A stretch of DNA of 64,000 nucleotides from Sthenelais limicola (lineage: Eukaryota; Annelida; Polychaeta; Phyllodocida; Sigalionidae): contig OW804094.1 in assembly GCA_942159475.1 (NCBI GenBank), positions 23,978,366-24,042,365 on the forward strand, in the 5' to 3' direction. Positions 1-9,162 of this stretch are shown here, piece by piece (position 1 is the stretch's first letter; every line of letters starts with the position of its first letter). Both the position numbers and the translations under genes were made by a program. The notes beneath the pieces are model-generated. The model did no database searches, was not told where the DNA came from, and was given only the letters and a program-made list of their open reading frames with translations.

Positions 1-545
1 TAAAATTCCCAGCTCGTAGGAATATTCCTTGCTATATAGGTGTGGGTCAGCAAAGTAGAAGGTAAATAGGATGCATAGGATTCACTCATTTCTTGGGTTT
101 AAAGATTAATATAATGCATTTCCTTCAATTTGAAGTGGTAAAGTGGGTAAAATATTAGATACTTTGATTCTTATACCTTTAAATCTGATGCAGATTATCC
201 AGAATGGATTAGAATCTAGATTCACAGGCATGACCTAGAAACTGACCCATTTAGCTGTGGGAATTTCCTACATTGATACTTGTAGTTGTTCCCTATGTAG
301 GAATTTCCCTCAGAAGTTTTCCTACCAAAGTAATTTCCCTCATTCTTTCCTCTGAGTTAAACATGAAAAGACTGGAAATCTAAGGAACACCTTTTCGGTG
401 TTCCCTCAAGAATTCCTTAGGATTTATTGACTGCAAAAATCTGATTTTACTAATCATATATAATTATCTGCTATTATTATAGTGCAGAGTTTCTGCTGTT
501 AGATGATTTTTCTGTTGATTATTAACATAATTTGAATAAATCTGG
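1..545. repeat. AT-rich stretch with recurrent GTAGGAATTTCC motif
   Basis: No coding frame. The motif GTAGGAATTTCC or its complement recurs on both strands, for example at 15-28, 257-271 and 296-310, and again beyond this stretch at about 868, 1009 and 1042. This looks like an internally repetitive transposon remnant whose ends I cannot place. Confidence 0.35.
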
Positions 546-547
546 CT

Positions 548-665
548 AGAAAAAAGAAGCCTCCCAAGCTGGGATTCAAACCATGGACTTGAGAGGTGAG
601 CCTGTCTGGGAAAAAACAAGCAGCACTGGGTGGGGATTGAACCACCGACCTGAGAGCTTCATTGT
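548..665 (-). repeat. Possible tRNA-derived SINE remnant
   Basis: On the minus strand two B-box-like words, GGTTTGAATCCC (about 569-580) and GGTTCAATCCCC (about 634-645), lie some 65 bp apart. Each sits where a tRNA T-psi-C arm would be. No convincing A box or cloverleaf is visible, so this is a SINE guess and not a tRNA gene. Chance matches are possible. Confidence 0.3.
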
Positions 666-1169
666 TACCAATCAAAATTTGTCCTTGACCCAGTTTGTCT
701 CAATTGTTTGTGCCTCAAGAGTGTTGATTTCTAGTGAGAACAAGGCATGTTGCCTCATTTACCATGTACCTTGAAGACTGTTGTTTGAAGTAGGCAGGGG
801 ATATTGAGTGGTTCAAGGAGGGAAATTCTGTAGTAAATTCCTACATGATTACATCTGCTTGGTGGGAAGGAAAAATCGTAGGAAAATTCCCAGAGAAACA
901 TAATTGAAACTGTATGGGACTGAAGGAATTCCCTCAGTTTTCCTTGCTTAGCAGCTGGGAAGGAATGGTTCAGGGAAGGAATAGCCTATACTTTCAATGC
1001 TTTTTAGCGTAGGAATTTCCCAACGAAGTAAAGGAAAAAAACGTAGGAATTCCCACAAAAATATCCTTTCCTTAGCTTATACAACAGGGCCCAGATCATT
1101 AGAAAATGTACTATCGCCAGCTCTACTCATTCTTGGAATATTGCTTAATTCACCTGGAAAAATATAGTT
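666..1169. other. No gene seen
   Basis: Continuation of the AT-rich stretch, with further GTAGGAATT-type motifs near 868, 1009 and 1042. No coding frame or bounded element. Confidence 0.5.
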
Positions 1170-1455
1170 GGTTTAATTGTGTATCTACTTGATTCTGACA
1201 ATCTGTTTGATTAGGTCGAATAGTGTTTGAAACCTCACTTTTGTCTTGAATTAGGGTTGTTTGAGAGGATTGGTGAAGGGGAATCTTTCTGACGACCTAA
1301 CCAAATTATTAGGGTAGACAACGCATATATTGATCCGAGTTTCCGAAAATGTACAATTCAACTTCACCAATCCTCTCAAAGAGGCTAAGTCTAAAACAGA
1401 AATGAGGTTTAAAATCTATTTTAAAATAACCAAATTAATTATCCACAATCTGCAG
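1170..1455. repeat. Two MITE-A halves facing each other
   Basis: A minus-oriented MITE-A end (about 1180-1303, with the GAGAGGATTGGTGAAG block) is followed after about 30 bp by a plus-oriented end starting near 1335 (TTCCGAAAATGTACAATTC). Together they make an imperfect palindrome. Both outer halves are missing or decayed. Confidence 0.6.
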
Positions 1456-1799
1456 TGTCCCAATTTAATCAATTGGAAAGTAGATCCAGTCGCATGGGGT
1501 GGAGTATATAGTTTTGGTCATTTATCAAGATAATCATTTTTTAGACTTGTATATTTCGCCACAAATTCCATATAAATGGTACTTTTCATTGTGCGAACAA
1601 CATTGTACGTTAGTTATACATCAAGTATTTAATCGTTTTGAATTGTTTTTGGGTCAATGCCCACCACAATTAGCTAGCTTGTTTACAAACAGCTTAAACA
1701 TAGCTACATAGTTCAATGTCAAGTATGTTCCGTCATTAAGTATACAGATGAAGAAAGAAATGCCAAATGTATATTTGATGACTATATGTATAATGTACT
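1456..1799. other. No gene seen
   Basis: AT-rich, only short chance reading frames; no repeat recognised. Confidence 0.5.
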
Positions 1800-1803
1800 A
1801 TAT

Positions 1804-2213
1804 GTGATGTGTGTCAGGAAAATGAGTCATAAGTCGCAAAAATTGGATTTTGTGATATCATCATATTTGAAAAGACGAGACCAAGGGGATTCCAATAAAT
1901 ATAAACATGAAGGGCATCTAATAAGTATTTCTATATTTTAAGTTTGATATTTTTATTTCTGAAAAAAATGTTTTCAATATTTTTGGGTAGACACTTATTA
2001 TTAAAGTAGCTAAATATACTCTATGGGATGACCCTATAAATGCATGGCAATATTTGATACACTGTCTTGCAATTTGGTGCATGTATTCAAATACTGCATC
2101 CAGCGTTAGTAACACCAAAAATGAGAACATTCCTACAAAGAGGTTTTGGGAATATTTCACTTTGAAAAATATTAATTTTGCGACTTATGACTCATTTTCC
2201 TGAAACACATCAC
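1804..2213 (+). mobile_element. MITE-B, full length, TSD ATAT
   Basis: Begins GTGATGTG and ends CATCAC, flanked on both sides by ATAT (1800-1803 and 2214-2217). The TIRs run about 38 bp through the words AAAATGAGTCATAAGTCGCAAAA and complement. At 410 bp it serves as the forward reference copy. It has no coding capacity, so it would be mobilised by an unseen autonomous relative. The superfamily is unassigned. Confidence 0.85.
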
Positions 2214-2446
2214 ATATGTATACTTCTGACTCTGCTAGACAAAGATTATCCCCCTTTTTTTCTTTTCTTTTTAATAATCATTGTCAATAATTAATTGAAT
2301 TAAGACCTGTAGAAAAGATTGGGGTCAAATGACATTAGGATGCAGGGAAAAGAAACAGAACTAAACACCCCAAAAATAAAAACTGTCTGAGCATGGGTTC
2401 TTGGGTAAAAACATTTAAAAAATATCATAACCTGCCAGGTTTGGAC
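2214..2446. other. No gene seen
   Basis: T-rich then A-rich spacer; nothing recognised. Confidence 0.5.
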
Positions 2447-2607
2447 GTTCAAAATGCAGTTTAACACAATGAAAGATATATTTCTAATCAACACAATGCC
2501 AAAGATACTCTGATATACCCATTATTTACATTTGTTCTGTCTAATTTAACAGAAGTTAACAAATTTGTAGAGTTGCAGATTGTGCATTTTCTGAAAGTCT
2601 TAACCCA
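2447..2607 (+). repeat. MITE-A, 3' half only
   Basis: Starts inside the element at GTTCAAAATGCAGTTTAACA and runs to the degraded terminus TTCTGAAAGTCTTAACCC. Type-3 interior. The 5' TIR is missing. Confidence 0.65.
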
Positions 2608-2978
2608 AATATGCCTTAATATATTTTAACTGTATTTCTATGTGTGCTTCGAGACTATACTGGATAGAACATTCGCTGGTGGTATGTTGAGGTATGTCAT
2701 AGGTATGGAGCAGGTATGCAATAGTACCTTGAATATCATATAGGTAATATCATACATACTGGTACATCGTCACATACCCGTTTTAGGAAATGCCTTCCTC
2801 AGGCTCACCTGTACTTGGGACGGCAACTGCGTGTTTAGAGTTCATGCTAATTGTCTGATAGTAGAGTGTATGACGAGATGCGGTTGCCAGGAATTCATTA
2901 TGCATCAAACATAATATCAAAATAGCTGTCTAATTAATAAGTAGCATGGAGTGGTGGGTCACAAATAACATTGCAAAT
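2608..2978. other. No gene seen
   Basis: Sequence apparently unique in the window; no reading frame or TIR structure. Confidence 0.5.
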
Positions 2979-3365
2979 GTGAGGTGTTTCAGGAAAATAA
3001 GTCACAAGGCGCAAAACTCATATTTTTAAAAGTCATTTATTCACAAGATCTCCTGTTTGGAATGTTTTCATTTTGGAGTATCTACTCGGATAGGTCTTGT
3101 GGATATATGAACTAAATTTCAGGATAGTGTATTAAATATACACGCATTTCGAAGATCATCCTATGGAGTACATTACCTATTTTACTAGTAATTTTTCACC
3201 CAAAAATATTGAAACCTTTTTTAAGACAATGAAAAAGACATTGTGAATCTAAACAATGCCAAAACTACTCTGATATACACGTTATTCATAATTTTCCAGT
3301 TTAATTTAGCAAAAGTTAGCAAATTTGTAAAGCTGCCAAATGTGCATTTCCCGAAAATCTGACCC
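2979..3365. repeat. MITE-B/MITE-A chimera
   Basis: A reverse-oriented MITE-B start (GTGAGGTGTTTCAGGAAAAT at 2979) runs to about 3225. It then joins a plus-oriented MITE-A 3' half that ends TCTGACCC at 3365. Neither element is complete and the junction has no visible duplication. See also 26040-26343. Confidence 0.65.
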
Positions 3366-3529
3366 ATATGGGCTTATTGCATAGGTAAGTCTATGAAGAA
3401 ACTCATGAATATGTCACTATAGCTTGAGGACAATTAGGCGAAATCAAGAATATTCATGTATTTCTTTCTCGTCACAAATGGCTTCAATGGTGAAGTTATG
3501 ACTACCCCCTTTCAAACATCTTGCATATA

Positions 3530-3707
3530 CAGTAGAACCTCGCATAAAGACCACCCCTCTATAGAGACCACCCCTCTATTAAGACCAGTTTCTCTCAGTC
3601 CCGAACTGCTTTCCTCTTAGTAAAAATAGCCCCTCTAATGAGACCACCTCGCTATGAGACCACAAACTTTCAGTCCCAAGGCTGGTCTCAATAGAGAGGT
3701 TCCACTG
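3530..3707. mobile_element. pogo/Tigger-like MITE, TSD TA
   Basis: 178 bp bounded by CAGTAGAACCTC and GAGGTTCCACTG, with TA on both sides (3528-3529 and 3708-3709). The interior repeats AGACCACCCCTCTAT-like words. CAGTAGAACCTC-type ends with TA duplication are known for pogo/Tigger elements of the Tc1/mariner superfamily. Non-coding, so non-autonomous. Confidence 0.8.
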
Positions 3708-3924
3708 TATATTTTAAAAAGATCATCAGTTGTTATTATAATCTTACCTTGTGAAAACACTTCCGATATAAGTAACACAATTAAGGCACACCATAAATAC
3801 ACTTTCGTAATTAAATCTTGGGGAAATTCCAACGGAGGAATTTATCATCCTACATATATGCTCCGTTGGTTGTCCTAAAATGAGGTGCATCTTGCAGAAA
3901 AGAGAGAAGACGATAGAGGAGAAA
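3708..3924. other. No gene seen
   Basis: Only short frames overlapping on both strands; no repeat recognised. Confidence 0.45.
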
Positions 3925-4051
3925 CAGAAGATCCTACAAAATAACCCGAATTTAAACCAAAACAAGTATGTTTAACTTTTTTCACTCTAATTTAGGAGAA
4001 TTTGGCAGATGTGTAGAACTGTAGATTGTGCATTTCCTAAAAATCTGACCC
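3925..4051 (+). repeat. MITE-A remnant, internally deleted
   Basis: Holds a piece of the 5' region (ATAACCCGAATTTAA) directly joined to the type-2 3' region ending AAATCTGACCC at 4051. Confidence 0.55.
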
Positions 4052-5465
4052 ACCACGCTGTGACTTGCAAGGAGGAGATCTATATAAAGAGTTAACTACT
4101 AGACTGCAGATGATACATTTGGCACTATTTGTAAGGGTTTCATTTTCTCTCTGCACCAAAGTTCACACAAGCCAAAGGTGGATCATTGAGGGTACCGATT
4201 GTATCCGATCTAATCGGTGCAAGGTCGGGCAGTGTTGGCCTAGGCGGTGCAGGTAGGAGGGGGATGATAGAGTGAGAGATGATTGAGTGTTGGTTGAGTG
4301 ATCACTTGAGGTATAAGCGTATGCTTGGGGTATTGCTATCTGCAACCCTTATCAGATTCTGTGTACATTTGTTGGCAAATATGGGTTCCAGGGGCAGATC
4401 AACCCAGTCGCGGAAGGTGATTGAAAGCGGCATACAATTGGGACACTGCTGAATCCCAGGCAAATGCCTTGAAGTAATCTTTGGAATTGCTACATGAAAA
4501 AAATACCTAAGAGACAATGTTAAATTTCTACCTCTAGTTATGACGATGTTAAAGCTACACTCTCAGATCTGTCAAAAACTACTAAAAGATGTTCTAATAT
4601 TTGTTCCTATATGTCCACATTCATATTTTGGATATACACACCGGAAACCTTTTGTTGGGTGGTTTCACATATTATCGTTCACTGACAGCCTTTTCCTCTC
4701 AACTAATACGACCATATTGACTTAGGGTTTTGGCTCTTCACCATAGGCAAAATTAGGTAGGAAAAGTGCACCCAGTGCTATTCCTACTAGTCTAGGCAGT
4801 TATGGCAAAAATGGCAATTTTAGTAACAAAAGTGCCAAGATTTGACGCACATACACATGTTTTTGTGCATACAGCCGCTGGATTGCGTCGTTGATTTCTA
4901 TTGTTATTAATATTTATTCCCACACTAATTACTTCTAAATTATACATATCCAGGGGTAGAAAACACTGGTCTAGCTGTTTCAGAATTTTTAGGGTCAATT
5001 GTGTTATCAATAGTTACATTTTGGCGACTGGGAATCAGCGTCTGACTGGAAATATATCACACTCATAATGTATGTTGGTCTTAACTAAGAGACCCCAGTG
5101 CTGATACCTAGCGTCGGACGGACCAAATCAAACAACGCAGATCGGGTCACTTATACCAGAAACATGTGCTCTATACTAGATTACAGACATCGGCCGCTAT
5201 TGAACTAAGTCATAAACTCCTCCCATGGACCTCCCTCTTAACCATGTGCAGGCACTCACAACATCCTAAAGTAGCTTTGAGTTTAGATGCATTATTGTGT
5301 AAATTGTCTGCAGACATCTGTACAATAATCTTGAAGAACATGGTTATCTGCATAGAACTTAATGCTAACTCTTATTACTAATGTTCACACGAGGACTTAA
5401 TAATAAATATCAATCTGTATCACTATCTTATCATCCCTCTCTGTTGCTAACCAATCATATCGCTC
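4052..5465. other. No gene seen
   Basis: About 1.4 kb of apparently single-copy DNA with only short chance frames. No TIR, tail, splice-like pattern or conserved protein was recognised. Confidence 0.5.
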
Positions 5466-5502
5466 ACACACTCTTTACACATGTGTACACATGTGTACAC
5501 AT
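5466..5502. repeat. ACACATGTGT palindromic short tandem repeat
   Basis: The self-complementary unit ACACATGTGT is repeated, so the stretch can fold on itself. It lies just upstream of the hammerhead-like tail. Confidence 0.6.
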
Positions 5503-5540
5503 CTCAGACTATATATAACAATGGAATCCTGTAGTTGTCA

Positions 5541-5640
5541 TGTACAACCCCTGATGAAGGCCCGAGTTGGGCTGAAACGCGTTGGGTAAAGAATAAACAA
5601 GTACTTCAAATACATGTGATGGAGTGATATTTACTGGGGT
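5541..5640 (+). ncRNA. Hammerhead-like ribozyme core with downstream AATAAA
   Basis: Core CTGATGA at 5551-5557 and GAAA at 5574-5577. Stem II is AGGCCC/GGGCT with one bulged G. Stem III is a minimal 2-bp hairpin within ACGCGT (5577-5582). The base before stem I is T5583, which satisfies the NUH rule. Stem I pairs ACCC (5547-5550) with GGGT (5584-5587). AATAAA follows at 5592. Hammerheads with very short stem III are known from Penelope-like retroelements; I infer this is the tail of such an element. Cleavage is not shown. Confidence 0.6.
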
Positions 5641-5864
5641 TTCCATACCTTATTACAATCTTGTTATTATTTAGTTATAATTTTGTCAGCCTCACTCTCT
5701 ATGTGATACACAGAACCCACTCTCCAATGAATCAAGACTGCGCAGAGCCGGGACATTCTCATGGCTATGTGTGAAAGTGTGGTGGTGGGAGGGGGGGGGG
5801 GGGATGGGATGGATACGCCACAGCTATATAAACAATGACAACAGAAACGTTAGCCTAGGAAGCA
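5641..5864. other. No gene seen; poly-G run
   Basis: Contains a G-rich run near 5789-5814; otherwise nothing recognised. Confidence 0.5.
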
Positions 5865-7975
5865 TTTTTTTTTTAAAGATTTTATTTTAACTGGGTACAT
5901 CACCTCCAATGGTGGTAGGATGTTCTTGTGTAACCCAGCTTTGTATAGAACATACATACATTTATTTACATTTGGCATTAGGAAAAAATGAGATAATTGG
6001 TAGTTTTCTACAAAATACAGAATAGTGACATAAGAATGGTGCGATGAGTCTTGATATTTGAGGTTTTAGTATATAATGAAAGTTGAAATTGATTGATATT
6101 GCATGGGATAACCACTGGGAAAAGTGTGACCCATTTGTGCAATTAATTAGTTTTAATCAGGTTAAGGTATTACAAGTGAGGTTTTAAGAGTTTTAGCTTC
6201 TATAAGGAATAACCTCTTTCTCATGAGAGTGATCCAAGAAGAGCAGTGTATCAAATTTTACAAATTTTTAGGATATTGTACTCATTAACCATTTTTTCTG
6301 AAGGGACTTGAAAGTCTCCATATCTCCGAAAATTCTTGATCTTGGGGAAAGTTGATTCCATGATATTGCTGCTTTAATGTAAACAGAGTTTTTTCCAGTT
6401 TGGGATTTATATGGGAAAGTTTTCAAAGTTGGGGCAGTATTGGCTCTGGTATTTTTGTTTTCATTATGAGATGTATAAAAGTTGTTTTTGGACCTAGAGA
6501 AACCACATAGTCTAAGGTGAAATTCAAGCCTGTTTTGGAGATAGGGAACATTCAAGTCTCTGTGCAGGTCAAGAGTGGGATAAAGAGGTTCAGCTTTTGC
6601 AATGGCTCTAAGGGCTTTGTTTTGAAGTCTTTGGAGTTTTTTTAGGTTTCCATTATGAGTATCATGATATAAAATGTCACCATAATAAAAAAAGGGTAAT
6701 AGTTTGCTCTTGTAGACCATGAGGGCTGATCTATCAGTGAGAAGGTGTCTGATTCGTAGGAAAAGGAATATTTTGTGTGATATGATTTTGATAACATTTT
6801 TAAGATGGGGTTGAAAATTAATTATATCATCTAGAAGAACACCAAGATATTTGTAGGTGTGAACTGTTTCAAGGGGTTTATTGTCTAGAGTTATGACTTC
6901 TGGTGGAGGTAGCTTTTTGATGGAGGGTTTGGCAATCAGCATGAGTTTTGTTTTGAAGCATTAATTAAAGACTTGTTGATTTTGCACCATTTTGCAAGAG
7001 AATTAATGTCAGATTGCATGTCATGGTATAATTTAGTAGTAGAAGTATTTGTTAGGTAGAGAACAGTGTCATCTGCAGAAAGTAGATAATTTGTATTATT
7101 GAGGTAGTGTCCGATATCATTGATAAATATAAGAAAGAGAAGAGGCCCAAGGATAGAGCCTTGGGGGACTCCTGATTTAATTTGGGCTTCATCTGAGAGT
7201 GAATTGTTGACAATTGTTTTTTGAAAACGACTTGCTAGATAAGATTTAAGCCAGGTATGCAGGTTGCCTCTTATTCCAATGTTAGATAATTTCTGAAGTA
7301 GTATGCTATGATCAACCATATCAAAGGCCTTTCTAAAATCAATGAATGTAAGTAATGTAAATGTCTTCTTCTCAGCTGAGAAAGCCATGTCATCAGTGAG
7401 ACGACAGATTGAATTAATAGTTGATTTGCCAGGGAGAAAGCCTGATTGATTTTCATCTAAGATGTTGTTTGTATTTAGGTATGAAAGAATTCTATTGTGT
7501 ACAATTTTTTCTATGAGTTTACTAGGGGTGGGTAACAGAGAGAAAGGACGAAAATTGTTCACCTGGGTAGAGATTCCACCTTTGAATAGGTAGTATCGTG
7601 GCAAAAGCTTCTTTTATAATTGAGTTTGAAACATTATCTATAGCAGATGATTTGGAGGGATTAATTTTGGAGATTAGTCCTATCATTTCAATTTCATTGG
7701 TTGATATTTTGCTTAATTCAGTTACTCTATTGGGCAGTGGGGGAGTCCAGGGTTCATTATTCTTATCTGTAGGTAGGGTTTTAGTGATGTTAGCAAAGTA
7801 GTTATTAATGTAATTAGCTAGGTTGAGTTTTGATATTGGAGTGCCTTCATCATTAATTAAGCTTATTTCGGATGTAGTAGCTTTGGAAGGAAGAAGCATA
7901 TTTATTGTTTTCCAGTATTTCTTAGGGTCATGGGTATTTGAAAGAGTTTGATGCATAGCATAGAAGTCACACATC
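5865..7975 (-). mobile_element. LINE copy 1 (jockey/CR1-like), 5' truncated
   Basis: Minus-strand non-LTR retrotransposon. The 3' end is a poly(A), read as a T run at 5865-5874, preceded by a 3' UTR shared with the copy at 9163. The body is RT plus the C-terminal domain. The endonuclease region is absent, so the copy is 5' truncated near 7975. No target duplication could be seen. Confidence 0.85.
6268..7974 (-). pseudogene. LINE reverse transcriptase, broken into three frames
   Basis: Three overlapping frames cover one RT: 7522-7974 (linker and start of the finger region), 6936-7604 (palm, with FIDFRKAFD and SGVPQG), and 6268-6942 (thumb and C-terminal domain, with YKYLGVLLDD and LQRLQNKALRAI). 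Compared with copy 2, about 27 residues are missing where the first two frames meet. The catalytic YADD box reads SADD. It is therefore dead by frameshift, deletion and active-site change. The clade call (CR1/jockey group) is from motif style only. Confidence 0.85.
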
Positions 7976-8199
7976 TCACTGGTACCTGCACGCTTTTCTA
8001 GACCACCGGCCCCATACCGCTATCCTTATGGATAGCTTGCTATGCTTATCAAATGACGTCACTGGGGCGCCTTCCGAATCCAGAACGACTTAGTATCAAC
8101 ACTCTCTTCCGAACGCCTTTTCTCATGGGTTTTTTTTTTCGTGAACTTTCTAACCGATCCCAGAAGCTAGAGTGAGTCAAGGGTAGCAAGGTCAAAACG
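7976..8199. other. No gene seen
   Basis: Flank of the truncated LINE; contains a T run near 8131-8140. Confidence 0.45.
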
Positions 8200-8545
8200 G
8201 GAACATGTGTCATTTACTGATAAAATACAAAGTTATCGCTTACAGAATATTCAAAGCGAGTGCAGTCAACCATAACAAAATAAGAAAACAAATCGATGGG
8301 AACCTATAAGGTTGATGGGACAGCGGTAGGGAAGGAGTATCGAACAGCCAAGAGCTATCACATGATCTACGGCTATGAAGTGTAATTAATCTTAAAAGAA
8401 AAAGAAGACATACTAAAGACAGGATTAACAAGTTTAGTCTAGAGTATTTCTTAGCCATTTTTTCTGGAGGGTTTTGAATGTTTCCATATCTCCAATATTT
8501 CTTTCTTTTGGGGATAGTTTATTCCATGAGATCCATGAGTTCAAA
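8200..8545 (-). repeat. LINE 3' fragment (same family as copies 1 and 2)
   Basis: At 8445-8540 the minus strand encodes the end of the LINE protein: a WNKLSPKERNIGDMETFK-like stretch matching the C terminus of copy 1. The rest would be decayed 3' UTR. Ends uncertain. Confidence 0.55.
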
Positions 8546-8805
8546 TTATACCTTTCATATGCTTGACGTTTCAGGCCTTTTAGCATTGTAGGAGCTAAGA
8601 TGGCTGTCTAGTATTTGAATAAAATGTCGTTGCACAAACGAAAAAGAAATCGATTCCCTAAAATGCCATTTTAACGGAGAATCCTACCAGAGGATAGCGG
8701 TCCCCTTCTATAAACTCCAGGTCCTTTTCCCCTTGCGGTCAACCCCTAAAGGACGTGGAAGGACCTAGTGAGGAGGGAAGAGACTTATGGACATGATAAA
8801 GAAGT
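8546..8805 (+). repeat. Dispersed repeat F, copy 1
   Basis: About 260 bp, from a TATACCTTTCATATGCTTGA-like start to GACTTATGGACATGATAAAG. It recurs in inverted orientation at 14091-14177 plus 14504-14700, and as a fragment around 13790-14080. Non-coding, identity unknown. Confidence 0.6.
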
Positions 8806-9101
8806 TGGTTGTGACGGTGGCCACATATTCACGATCCCTTATTTTTAAATATAGAAACAATATTAGGCATTCAGATCTTCAGAAATATAACCAAACTATT
8901 AAAACAATACCATTCAAGGCGGTACACTTACTGGACTGGAAATATACCTTTCCTGCTTCTTTACAGCTGAAGATAGTTAGTGGAAATGGTGCTTTTAAGA
9001 TATCTTTTCATGACATGTATACAGATCTGAGGGAAGACATGGTATGGAAAGGCAGATCAGATAAGAATGGTATTTCAGGGATTGGACGCTCACTTCGCTA
9101 A
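8787..9101 (+). CDS. Unrecognised open frame, 104 aa
   Basis: An uninterrupted frame between repeat F and LINE copy 2. It has no signal peptide, membrane segment or motif I recognise, and composition does not look like low-complexity sequence. It could be an exon, a fragment of a transposon protein or chance. The start is simply the first ATG. Confidence 0.2.
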   Translation: MDMIKKLVVTVATYSRSLIFKYRNNIRHSDLQKYNQTIKTIPFKAVHLLDWKYTFPASLQLKIVSGNGAFKISFHDMYTDLREDMVWKGRSDKNGISGIGRSLR

Positions 9102-9162
9102 TCAATTTCCTGGCCTAGACCTATGCATTTTAATGGGATTATATTCTTAATGGAATCATAAC

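Noticed and set aside
553..660. tRNA gene
   Set aside because: Only B-box-like words; no acceptor stem or A box, so at most a SINE trace.
3654..3965. Overlapping 65-74-codon frames around the pogo-like MITE
   Set aside because: They overlap on both strands and run through MITE ends; typical chance frames.
5466..5502. Operator-like palindrome
   Set aside because: Simple ACACATGTGT repetition with no gene to control.
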